Source: Rhyacophila brunnea
Taxonomy: Eukaryota > Arthropoda > Insecta > Trichoptera > Rhyacophilidae
Reading direction: 5' to 3'
Length of the DNA: 64,000 nt
Assembly: GCA_022495005.1 (NCBI GenBank)
Contig: JAGYXB010001061.1
Location: 248,001-312,000 of the forward strand
Below the pieces are notes generated by a model. It was not told the origin of the DNA, searched no databases, and saw only the letters and a program-made list of their open reading frames with translations. Positions 37,624-50,300 of this stretch are shown one piece after another. Each line of letters starts with the position of its first letter. Position 1 is the first letter of the stretch. The position numbers and the translations under genes were made by a program.

Positions 37624-38109
37624 TAATATTATACATTTCGAAATTCGAAGATCCTTTTATAAATTTTTCAAAATTCCATTCATTTTGCTATTCCCAAACA
37701 GCTAATAGAAACATATTGAGAAAATTATCTTTTAAATCAGTGATGAGCAATCCATGGTCTTCGATAAGGGATAAGGCTTTAATGTTAACATAGCGTCACT
37801 GTATTTTAAATACCTCCTATGTGGTTTGAGTCATATTCTGAGATAATCGAAAAAAACTGTTTTAAAAAATTATACATTTTAACATTTTTTTGTACCTATA
37901 TCCTAATCATAAATTTTTTTATTTGATCTTTCCACAAGTGATATAATACATAAGGTAGAGAAAAAAAAATGCTCATCACTGGTATCAATAACTCATTGTC
38001 ATCAAAATCACCACATAGTTGGTATTTAATATACAGTGACGATAGGTAATATAAAAATAATATATTTTCAATGTCCTAAAGCAATATAATCGAACTGCAT
38101 CATGTATCC

Positions 38110-38308
38110 TAATAGTAGAGGTTTGTATTAACAGATTTTTTTTACGAGAAATGGATGTTAGCCACTTGATCAACCGATGAAATTAGATCCATACTCTTGA
38201 CCCCAAACACAAATTAAAAACAATATGTGTATTTGTTAGACTCAGAATTCAAACTTGGAACCTACAATATTATAAGTAGACGCGTAAGCCGTTCGGCCAT
38301 CGTGGACT
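38110..38308 (-). repeat. tRNA-derived SINE, second copy (inverted)
   Basis: The reverse strand reads GATGGCCGAACGGCTTACGC, a decayed B box (GGTTCCAAGTTTGAATTC), ACACATATTGTTTTTAATTT, GTGGCTAACATCCATTTCTC and CTGTTAATACAAACCTCTAC, in the same order as 51533-51775. Confidence 0.7.
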
Positions 38309-38973
38309 GGTCAAAATATTACAGTTTAATTGTGTTTCAAAAACTTATTTCTTTTAACTTACCTACTACATCTACACATCAGATGTCAGCTGATAGTTCT
38401 AAAAATGTGGTTTCATTGTTTTTATTTTAGGAAATTATCTTTACCTCCAGCAAATACCCTATTCATTGTTTTATAAATTGATTTAGAGATGCTAAAATAT
38501 TTGAATTTAATATTTCAAAACTACAATTTCCTACTACAGCATGGTTCGAGGATGGCGATATAAATACTGCCCCCAAACAGTTTTTGATATTTAATTCGGC
38601 CCTGGTGAAAAGAAAAGTTGCTAATCACTGTTTTAATTGATTGATTCGCGTTTTCAGATTAATATTATTATCTTAGATAAATTAAACACATAACTAAAAT
38701 TTGACCTAAATAATTTTAATGAGCACCGCAATATTCCTTACATCATCCGCACATCGTAGTCTGTACATAGTGTACACAAATACGAATGAGAAATATATTA
38801 GGGAATGGTTCTTAACTATAGATTCTCTTATAATTATAACATAAGAAAGTCAAATCCATCAGTCTTCAGAATTTATCTACTGATATAATGTAGTTAGATC
38901 AATTGACTTCGAACATAGTGGTTAAAAAGTCACATCTGGGTTGGCAGGATAGGTTGTTGATTATAAAGCCGCT

Positions 38974-39205
38974 TCCAGACGCGTGTAATGTAACGCAAAT
39001 TTGTCGTATGGACATAGCTACGATCCTTACATGTAATGCTCGTAGCGACGTTCGCGCTGATCCATTGGCTGTCGGTTTTTGATACGAACACAAAGGCGAA
39101 AATGTCGAAAACTCGAGCAACAACAAGATTCGCGTCGAGATCGTTTGCCCTCCACACAACTAGCGCTACATTACATGTCACATTACACTACACGCGTCTG
39201 GACCC
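38974..39205. mobile_element. TIR element, ends CCAGACGCGTGTA
   Basis: TCCAGACGCGTGTAATGTAA at the left pairs with the inverse of TTACACTACACGCGTCTGGA at the right. About 230 bp, GC-richer than its flanks. The overlapping small frames on both strands are by-products of the palindrome. The target duplication is unclear. Confidence 0.55.
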
Positions 39206-39335
39206 GTACTGTGTGGCTACTAGAGCATTATTATTGTATTCTTGTATTTCAATTATTTAGGATGTTTTTGGCTGCGTATGGCCATACACAGACATAACCA
39301 CTTGTGGCTACGACAGTTGTAGCCACTGGTGGGTA

Positions 39336-39893
39336 GAGTTGGGTTTCAGGAATTTCCCGACGGGAATTCTCGAGAAATTTTCGAGATTTTCCATTCCGAA
39401 TCTTAAGAATTGAAATTTTTAACATTTCTTTATTATCAAATATTAATTGAAAAAACGATTTTTTTAATTGAAATAAATTAACAAAATTTGAGTTTGAGTG
39501 TGTCAAACAATGTGCAAGTGTGCGATTGTGTGATTTTAGTTATTTCTATAAAGAATCTATTCGACTGATCACATGCCAACGTCGAAAAATGAGTGCAATT
39601 TTTCAACATCAGGGAATTTTGTGTCTCAATAGCGTACGCGATTGTCAGACGCAGCCATTGACAGTCTGTGTTTTATGAAATTCTATTTTAATAAGTAATG
39701 TTTTCAATTATATTTGTTTTCCTACTTCTATTTGTTTGTCTTCTTACTTAAATAAAAAGACACTGTTTTTACACTGATTTTAGGATTTTTTAAATTATCT
39801 CGACATCTCAAGAATTGTTTTCTGGAAATCCCGAATCTCGAGAATTCAAAATTTCATAATTTGATTGAGATTTTCTCGGGAAATACCCAACTC
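39336..39893. mobile_element. Mariner-type MITE, TIR GAGTTGGGT, TSD TA
   Basis: The ends GAGTTGGGTTTCAGGAATTT and, inverted, GAGTTGGGTATTTCCCGAGA are flanked by TA (39334-39335 and 39894-39895). The interior has repeated TTCTCGAGAAATTTTCGAGA-like palindromes. It is inserted in a region already rich in inverted fragments (GTGGCTAC / GTAGCCAC). Confidence 0.65.
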
Positions 39894-40201
39894 TACTGGT
39901 TGCTACAAGTCGCTACAGTCGCTGCAGCCCAAGTCTTCACCACTTGTATCATAGTGTCTGGACCGCGTGTATGGAGACATTCGCACCTATAAGCAGCGAA
40001 CTCACTGACTTCCGCAGTGAGTTGCAAGCATTCGACATAACAAACATCCCATATAAACATTATGAGAAATGTAGTCCACAGCATGTGGCTACAACTAAGT
40101 AATAATAAATTACTAAAATTTAGTTTTGTTTACATTTGACAATTCTTACCTTGAGATTGTTAACTCTTGGAATGTGTCGTAACATTTTATAAGTGGTATA
40201 A

Positions 40202-40606
40202 GCCGGCTCGCACATCAAAACTCGTCTCGTCTGCAACGTGTCGAATATGTCGATGTGACGTCATTGTTATTCACAAAACACACGTTTCCAAATGGAGCTC
40301 CGCAGATTGGTCGAATGCGACTTTTTAGTTTGAAAAAAAAAACATCTAGTGCTGCTATGAACAAATCGCATGCGTCTTGGGCTGCGAGTCGAAGACGCCA
40401 GAACACATACGCACACTTATGAATTGGTCGTTCCTAAACCGGTTCGCCGGTCACCGCATCCAAATATATATATATTTCGAGAGGGTACGTGCGACTGTCG
40501 CTGGTAGGTGGGTGTGGTCTTTATATGCAACATCAGAACGGCGTTCCTAGAAGGGTTGATTTATGACTGTGCGGCAGACGAGGCGAGTTTAAATGTGAGA
40601 GCCGGC
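40202..40606. mobile_element. Harbinger-type MITE, TIR GCCGGCTCGCACAT, TSD TAA
   Basis: The left end GCCGGCTCGCACATCAAAAC and the right end, inverted, GCCGGCTCTCACATTTAAAC share about 30 bp including CTCGTCTGC. TAA flanks both sides (40199-40201 and 40607-40609). No transposase. Confidence 0.75.
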
Positions 40607-41050
40607 TAAGTGTTATCTTGGAATAGAGCTGCTGGAATGGGTAATTTTGAGAAGTTTTCCACAAAAAACAGTATTCACACTACACCATAAATAAAGTTTT
40701 TGTTGTATCATCTGACACTTTAACTATTGTTGGTTGGCAACAGAATATTTTCCAAGATTTAAGTGAATCAATTTCAGATCATTTCTAACTGTCTGGCCAA
40801 CAACAGGCAAGCAGAAACAGAATTCCAACAGATGTGGAGATAGACAATGATATAAATCAGCTTTCTGCTTGTGCCAAATCATCAGCAACCTGTTCACAAC
40901 ACTAGCCCGAAAAAACCTAATAATTACTATTTACCAAAAATTTTGCCTCATAATGAGAATTAATCATTACAGAAGAACATGTCAGTTTAGATTTTCTTTT
41001 TAAATGGTTCTACGATATTTCATATGTTTATAATCCCAGAGATGTAAAAT

Positions 41051-41333
41051 TCACACATAATTTTCATTGAGTATGTCAGTCATCAGATAGCATGGGTTAT
41101 CTTGAGCAAAATTATAAAGATTCTTCAAAGCCGCAATCAACTGTTCCCGTTTAGTATCTGGATAAAATGACACCTTCCCTACGGGACAATTATCACTGTT
41201 GACAATGATGCTATTTTGAGAATGATGTAGCAATAAATTGTCCACTAATATGTCCAGGCCATCGGGGATGTCGAATCGCTTGAACGGGTTTATATGGGAC
41301 AGGTAATCATTTCTTCCATCGAATTTTGGTATC
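41051..41333 (-). CDS. IL-17R-like gene, exon 8 (C-terminal tail and stop)
   Basis: The acceptor TTGTTTTCAG|GATACC completes an Arg codon. It encodes a 93-residue tail (IPKFDGRNDY, FDIPDGLDILVDNLLLHH) ending in ILNENYV before TGA at 41053-41051. No further domain is recognised in the tail. I did not find an unambiguous polyadenylation signal just downstream. Confidence 0.82.
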
Positions 41334-44300
41334 CTGAAAACAATACAAAAACATTACGCTGATGAATATGCACCAAGCTCTCAAACTCTCAAAATCTTGT
41401 GTGTGCTTCTTTAAGAATATATGTCTAATATAGCTTTTTAAAGACTAATATTATTGATATATCTCATTAGTTAACTCCATTAAATTCACAATTCGTTGCC
41501 ATTGTTTACCCAGTATTGACGATTTTACACCTCTTGAATGTAGTAGTATTATTGATTATTATTTAATGATCTATTATTAAGGTTTGACGATGTATATGCC
41601 TATTGATAGGGGTTTTTTTACAAACACTTTAACTATTCATATTTTGTTTGTTATATTTTTTATTGTGGTCCTTAACTTAATATATAGGTGATAAAGTTTT
41701 TACCAACTTTATTGTATTAATTTATTATATAAGTTAGAACTAATTGTATTCGTTGTCATCATGTATTTACCTTTTGGTGAGTGCATATAGTGCCTGAAAA
41801 TGCCGAAAGGCAAAACCTGGGTCGCAACAAAACGACTTAAATGGAATAGTACAAAACTTAAATCCATTAGAATTTAAATTCGAACTCCATCAAGTACCTT
41901 CGGTCGATAGTATTAATAGTTTTTAATAGGATTCTTAAAAACATGTTTAACATTTTTTCAGCACGCTCTGCCGCAAGCTCCCATTGATACTCCACACTTA
42001 GGACACTCGCATTCGTTTAGCACGTGTGTGACATGCACGCTGCACACCACGCCCTGCAAACGCTTCCCACTCAGGCCTTACGTTTAGTGTTTAAAAACAA
42101 AGTAGTGTACTAACCTTATAACAAAGAACTTATGGTACGGTGCTGGACTAACATCAAAAGAAATCATTTTCAGAGAGTAAATCACCAAACCGTCCAGCCA
42201 GTTCGGGAGAGAGTACGACTGCATTAGCGGTATACATTCCTTGTCTGAAAATATTCATAAACCTTTATAACAACCGCATAGTGTTTCGGAAGAACTTAAA
42301 ATAATAACAATAATATAACATATAAGTTTGGTTATAATATAAAAAGGGAGTGTTAATTTTACATTAAAATATAAATTAAGGCTCTCCTGCAGGCTTATTC
42401 TAACATATCTCTTAAAGAGCTAATTGTGATAAATATATACTTTACGTATTCCGGCGGTTCACTATGTAAAAAAATTAACCGTGTGAACTGTCAAAAGGTG
42501 ATATTTTTTAACTACGCCTCTGTCGGGTGTGCTAACGTGAGAACGAGACAGAGTACGTCAATTTTGCATATTGAGAATTGAGATGCAAGATATTCGAAAA
42601 ATAATTTATGTCAAGATCTTTTTTCCGGCTGACATGACTGGTAAAATTGTAGCTTATGTTGACTGTCTGAGGTTTAAAGGTTTAATGTTTATTGAAAAAA
42701 CTTTGCGCATTTGGATATTCGGGAACCAAAATCACATGACATGACTAATAAAATTGTAGGTTATGTTGATATGTCAATACAAAATTCTTGTGTTTGGCCA
42801 GCGCCATCTCTAGTACAGGAGGACCTCGACTTTCGCACATAATTGGTTCCTGAAAAGGTGTGTGAATGTTGAATGTTCAAAAGTAGAGGGAAGTAAAAAA
42901 AAATTAAATTGTGGGTATTTTGAAATATTTATTTATCAAGTAAATATAAGATGTTTAAGAGACATGTTTAAGTGGGGTTTGCGGGTGTTTCCCTTAAAAA
43001 GTTATCAAGAGTTAACTCTTTGCCACTCTTCTTTTTCTTATTTTAAATAAAATATTTTAAATGGTAAATCATTAACTTTACAATATTGCTTAACTGCTGG
43101 CACGAAATGTAAAGTGAACCAATCTTTTAATATTAACGCAGTAAACCCAGGCTTTTTTATTTGATTACTGGAAGCAATTCTTTATCCTTCCCTTTCAATG
43201 CTCGGAGATTTTCTGGTTGATAAATTAACATTGGCATCAATTTTAAATCACCAGCCAAGTTTCCACCAAGAAGCAATGTCAATCGGTTTTTAGAAGGTTT
43301 ATGCCCAGGGGCAACTGATTTTTCCTTAGATAAGAATGTACGACTAGGCATTTTTTCCAAAATAAACCTGTGTCATCTACATTAAATATTTGCCTAGAGG
43401 AATATTCTCCATCTTCAATAATTTTGGATAATGAGGAAATAAATTCTTTTGCAGCATCTTTATCCGCATCAGCCGATTTTCCAGTGAATTTAATATAAAC
43501 CAACTGTTACTTGCTTGAAAAATCGTGTTAGAATCTTCTTTTTCTAGCCTTCCAATCTTTGTAGAAACTAAGAGCCTTCGCTTGAATAATTTAATTATTC
43601 AGAGGGACATCTTTCTGATGTTGGTCGTTGATCCATGATGACAAATATTTTTCCATTTCATCCATAACTATGCCGTGTCCTTTGGAAACAACCTTTAAAG
43701 ATAATACCACAATTTTGAACGTATTCCTTAATTTTATTTTTATTTTTCAAAATTGAACATATCGTAGTAGACCTGGTTGTATCATACGAACGTCCGATTG
43801 AAGCAAAAGATTCACCGCAATCAGAACGTCATGTGAATTTTATAAGTCCTTGATTTCTTTTTGTTCGTATCAATACTGCAGTTTTTCCGTTTCTCACTCA
43901 TGTTTATAAATTTTTAGGGTGAAATATTTCAAATGAAGAAAATTAGCAAAACGCACAACATCACACGCCCGCACGCGCTCCTGCGCAAGACTAAACCTAT
44001 CCTTGCTAGCTCACAAGCAAAGTGACGGGTGCGAGCAGGATGCAAGTGACGCAAGAAATGCACTTGCCTGTGAGCGAGCAAGAAGGGGATATCTTAACCC
44101 CACGGCTAGCGCGACGTTTTAAAAAAACCATTTTTTTTGAAATGTGCGAAATAGCGAATTGTGCGAAAGTCGAACGTTTGTAAGTCGAGGTCCACCTGTA
44201 TAGTATTAGGGTTGGCTCCGGCTCGGCGCATTACCGATGATGGCGTTAGTTCGGCTTTATCCACTCGTGTTCGATCTCATCCGCTTGGGTTCAACCCTCA

Positions 44301-47300
44301 CGAACATATCCAAATTTTACCGACGTCTACCAAGAATTAAAGATAGCAGTCGGTAACCGTTTTATCACGTTTAGTGTAAAGAATTCCTAACGTGCTAATT
44401 TTAACCAATAATAATAACTGAAACGTGCTAAAGTGATAACTGTTAAGAATAGACCTGCTGGTGAAACGATAGGTACAATTCGGCTAAAATTACTGTACTC
44501 CTGAACCCAGATTCCATAAACAACATGGACACTGAATATGGCTAAGCATATAATTACGGGTAGTAAAAACTTAAACCAATTGATAAAAAATAAGTCTTCT
44601 GGAGAGGTACCAAAACTTCACGAACTATTCAAAAATAGTTTTCCATTCCGCCAAATCAGACATTATGATACCCAAGTATTAATCTAGCACCTAGCACAAA
44701 AAAATTAATGTAATACCCCGGATTTACTGCTGATAGTACGTATTATCGCGGCCATAATAAGAAAATGCATGTGTAAAAATGTATTATCATGCAAGTTGCT
44801 AGATTGCATGCATGAATCAAAAAAGTTCGTAAGCTTCTAAATTTTCACACTACAGTTGGAATTGTTCGATATCTGCGCCTGCGCAGTAGAACGATAGTGG
44901 CAAACCTGCCGGTGAAAAAACGAACTACACCAAGCAGAGACTCATTTTGAGGTTAACCTTCACTACCTGTCAAATAGTAATATAAAATGACAACATCGCG
45001 TCTCACTTACTCTTGAAGAATGAGATTGGCGAGACAGTCAGCATCTTTGCATGTAAACAGTTATTAACGCAATAGTTTAAAATACACACTGTTGCTGCCA
45101 GTAAATCCATGCACGTGTACAGGCGCTATTATACCGCATTAGTATCTACATCAAATTAAATACAATACACTCCATATTCTTAATATAGATGCATTTATAC
45201 TGTCTTCAGTGTGAATTAAAATAGCATCGCGCTATAAAAAAAGTGCAAAAAGTGTTAGGGAATGAAAGTTAAAAGAAACCTATAGGAATATATGCAGGAA
45301 ATTTTTAGTTTGGGCAAGGAAAAGCTTTAAACGGGCTCTTAAATTAGAGATTTCAAGCAAGAATATTTATTTTAGTGAAAGAAAACTAAAAAACGGTCTC
45401 AGCTTAAATGCTCTTCTTTAATCCTTTCCACGCAGACGGCATACCTGTTGTGCCCTCATTGGCCATTCAATATAATTAGCATGTTATTTAAATGTGGTAA
45501 TTAAATGCTCCGCGGTCAACAAGCTAAAAGCTCCACAGCACGCCATCCATTATTACATATATTTTTTTAGTATATTAATGCATCCAGCCTCTTCATTTTT
45601 TTCAGAATTTGACCCAATCATCATCTACATTAGTAAAACATTGAAACCTTGTCCTTTTCATGCATAGATAATCCCTAATTGGATAATAATTGAGACTGTA
45701 GGAACAAAAATTTATGTAGATTTGGATCTATAGGTCTAAAAAAACGAAAGCAGTGACTGTATCTATTACATCTATGATATTGCCTTCATAAATTGTACAC
45801 ATAAAACTATACAATGTTTTATCTCTATAGCATCATGTTTGTATGGATAAATGCAAACATGATGCTATAGAAACAAGTCTTAAAAGGTATGACATTGACT
45901 ACATATTTGCTATTTTTTTTCCGGTAAGTTACTGATGTTTCACTAAAAGTATAGAAAACATATCTTTTTTCGAAATATATATTATAAGCAAAGGATTGGA
46001 ACGGTCCCATTTTTAAGTTGCTCCGCTCCGGGACCTAATACTTTCTCCACCTCCGCTTTAGGTTTGTTTAATAGGTAATATAATATTATGTACTTATACA
46101 AATGTTAAAAAATTAAAAAAAGAAGTAGTTTTAAAACAAGGTTTATTATTTATCATTTTCATTATTAATTCTATTAAACAAAATTTCCAACAGCAAATCG
46201 TATTTCATTATCTGTCTCTTCTCACTTAGAATTAATTTTAGTACTGAAAATAACCTCTCGACACTTGGCTCGACACGCATACTGGATACGACTCGACATG
46301 CTGCTTGAATTTGTCTTCGTGTTAAATATAATAGGACATATATATTTTAACGTAGATGTGATGTAGAATATTTTAGGACGAAAGTTTAATAATAATAAAA
46401 GAAACATCCAGAGCAGTGGAGCACTACAAATTTTCAGTGCTCCGGGTAAAATCCCATTGCTCCGTGCTCCGTGCTTCTGCTCCGAGCTCCACTTCAACGC
46501 TCTGATTATAAGTATATCATAAAACCTTGAATTTCCGTGAAGTATTTCACCATTACATATTTCAAAGGTGGCATTGTGTGTACAATATATTAAATTAGTT
46601 AAGACAATAAACCGTATAATGAGTGTAAAGTACAGCGTGTATACATACTCATATTCTATGGCCACGGAATTGTAAAGTGCGGAAACACGCTTGTGGCATA
46701 TTTAATGTTAATGTTAATGTAAAGTTAATGAATATACACAATAATACACAATATAAAACGACCAAAAAATGCAATGCTTAAAATTTAAATAATTACCAGA
46801 GTTAATCGGCTGAGAGTAGTAATTCATTAAGAATTGGTATAATTTCTCAGCACACTCCGAGGCGACTACCACAACTTTAATGTTTGGATCCTGAATGAGC
46901 GATTGTACGAATTCATTTGGTGACACAGCTATCTCATTGAAAAGACTGTCATCGAATAAATCATAAACCTAGAAATTTACAATAGGTACATGAAATATAC
47001 ATTATAACTAAACCGAAACCTGTCCTAACAATGTATAATATTGTTTTAGATATGACTACACTGATACCTCGCTTTACGGCCAAGATACGTTTCTGGAAAT
47101 CATTTATTTCCATATAAATCCAAACGATTTTACAAGTCAAGCCGTGGCACAAAGAACTGTGAATTTCGAACGCGGCGCTAGTCCGGTAAAAGTGTAAGTA
47201 GTGCTAGTAACTCGCAATTTAGTGCCGTGGCCCAATGACATTAATATGGACGAAGCATCTAGAAAATAAAATGACACTCACTTTGTGTCGGGTCTGCTGG

Positions 47301-50300
47301 ATGGCGAAATTCATATTTTAATATCGGTATCCTACGCTCAAATGAACATTCTGCTTGCAAGCGGTCTGGCGACACCGCTGGGTGTGCCCATACAAAATTT
47401 CTGACTGTCAGGTTTCGACTCCACCGTTATTATTGTGTTACAAAATGCCAATGTGCCTAGTTAAAAATTGTAAAAAAATCTACTAAAACACTCCAAGAAA
47501 GATGGGATATCACTTTTCATGTGTTAGTATTATTTATTATTTATAAAATGCCATTTTAAGATAATGTTTATTCAATGCAATTGAATGACAGAAACCATTG
47601 GACAGTCGCCTGTGATGCGCTGGGCTCACTTGCGTCTAATCTCCGAGAAGTCGTAAGTAACCGAGAATCTGTTTCTAATGCAATGAGTCATGACACTAAT
47701 ACGCCATTACAATAAAGGTTATATTACTAAAAATTCTCGAAGCTTGTATCGCATAATGGAAATGGATACGACATATGGTCACGTGACATCTACCTATACA
47801 TCTGTGAATGACTTTCATGCACAATTTCTCGTGCGCGCCGGTATGAAGTGAGTTGTCCATTTAATATGTCATTGCCGTGGCCTGACTATAAACACTCTTG
47901 AAATCGCATTACGTACATACTAATATGTTTATTTCAAAATTACATTTCCATTATCAAAATAAATGTATTCTACATAATCAATATTAACTAGAAAGTTTAT
48001 TCCTTGTGTGAAATGAGTAAGCGCTTTTGACAAACCCTTCGAGGTCAACTGTCGCCTGAGTTAGTCTTAGTTATGCATCGTTTGTCGAGTGATACGATTA
48101 TGGTTCATGATAATGTTCAAATATTACAGTAGAACCTCGTTAATAAGAACACGGATAATTCGAAATTTTTATTTATATATAACATTATTTTCATATAAAA
48201 ACCTTTAATTCAAATTTCGTCCTGGCATATAAAAATATTCAATAAATTGTAATTAAGTACACTATTTCAAGAGCCAGTCATTGAAAATTGTGACAGATTT
48301 TTCATAAAACATCATAAATTACTTATTTTGACATTTTATGACCCATTAACACACAGCACTGGAAATTTGATAGGCACATCGTAAACGATATTGATGAAAA
48401 TCAAAAATTTTTTTTTTTTTTAAATTTTAATATTTCCATACATTTCATAATTCGTAATTTCAATTTTTTTTCGATTTTCGGTCCCGTTAATCGTATTAAC
48501 AAAGTTTTACTGTACTAATTCCAAGTTCAAATTTTTGTTATGCATATTATATTAAATACATATATTTTTACGGACAAAATAATATTTCCCGATGTCAAGA
48601 ATATATAGAAGAGTATTTTTTGCCATATATATACCTAGAGAAACTGGACCGTAAATCGTAATTGCGCTGTAATTAAAAAGACCATAATAGCAAAATACCG
48701 TATAAGTGGCTACATAGTGAGATACAATTGTACAGTAAAAATGTGGATTGCGAGCATAGTTCGTTCCGAGAACGTGTTTGTATTTTAAACTCTCATATAT
48801 TATCAAAGTGAATTTCCCCATAAGAAATAATGGAAAGTCAGCCTTACTCGGGTGGTGCTTTTCTACAAAATGTTGGTCATATTGTCTCGCTCGTTTATCA
48901 AGTTAAAATGTATTAAAAATTTTTGATCATCTTGCAAAACACTCACGGACCAAATTACTCACCATCGAAGGTTTTAATGTATCAATACCTTACCTACCGC
49001 GAAACATGCACAAAGTAAGTGGGTATGGCAAGCACCCGGCAATATTTGATAAAAATCATCAAATTGTCATCATCCAATAGAACAGCATTTCAATGTATCG
49101 TCGCTATAGGATTGGTTTGTCGAATATCCGTTTTTGGCAAAATCGACCTTTTAATGCAGAATGATTTTTTGTATCTAAATGGACCAGAACAACGCCGTCT
49201 TTAGATTAATAAAGCCTGAGCATATCTTTTTGCACAAGCAACGAGTGGTCCACTGTTCAGCTGTCAAAATCAGATCCCAGATTGCTTGACATATTGATTC
49301 GCCCTCCCTCGTTTCAAATTGAATTATAAAAAAATCTCACATCAAATATATTAACTATCAGTGTTATTTATAAATAATATACATTCCTGTTATTCATCAG
49401 CTGTCAAAGTCAGACTAGTCCTTCACACAAAAACCGGTGGTAATATCGATTTCCAAAAAAATATGTAGCATGTTCTATATATGCATTAGATTTGTAGAAG
49501 GTGTGTTAATGCTAGTGTATTATTTATCATGTAACTCATCTATCCAAATCAAACCATTCCCTGTGTGAACACGACAGACGCGTCAGTACGAGCACTCTAT
49601 AGAACAATGACAGGTCATCGATAGACAACAACTGGAGGGGCGGAAAAGCTAGGACCAGTCATTGTGAATGTATCGGCTTTCTACTTGAGTCGGCAATGAC
49701 CAGAACCATCCTTTTCTTTAAATTGATTTGTAATGAATACAGCATTCATATGCGGTAAAAACAACAATTTTAATAACTCCATGTATTTAAATATTGGATA
49801 ATGAAATTTGTTTTTTGTCTCCTGAACATTTGACATTTTTGGTCTATTCGACAAACCAATCCTACGGCGACGGTATGTCACTATGGGGAGTCAATTAAAT
49901 GAATTTTGTTATTGAAATCAGTTTTAAAATGTAGTACTTATGTAAAAAAGGTTATGATAAAATCCACTGTTCACATTGTCATGACTTCTTTGTTAAGGTG
50001 ATAAATAAATAAAACAAAATCTGAGATATTTCAAAACAATTGTCAATTCATTCAAAGAAAAGATATTACATTATTATGAAAATTTATGATCGACCTTTAA
50101 TGCAAGATAGACCTGTGAGACATTTAAAATTGAATATCGAATTTATTTTATATGACAAACTTGCATGTGTATAGACATATCAATGTGGCATGTGATTCAA
50201 AATACTTGGCTACTATATCACACCACGTCATTGGGTGTGATATAATAGCCAAGTAAAGTGTTAATACAATATATTACCTACCAAAATATGTTCATAATAA

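Noticed and set aside
45824..45871. miRNA precursor
   Set aside because: The 18-bp stem is too short and pairing does not extend beyond it.
46222..46665. 147-codon minus-strand open frame
   Set aside because: It crosses the hAT remnant in the wrong frame; the neighbouring frame has the real hAT C-terminal motif, and the translation has no family resemblance.
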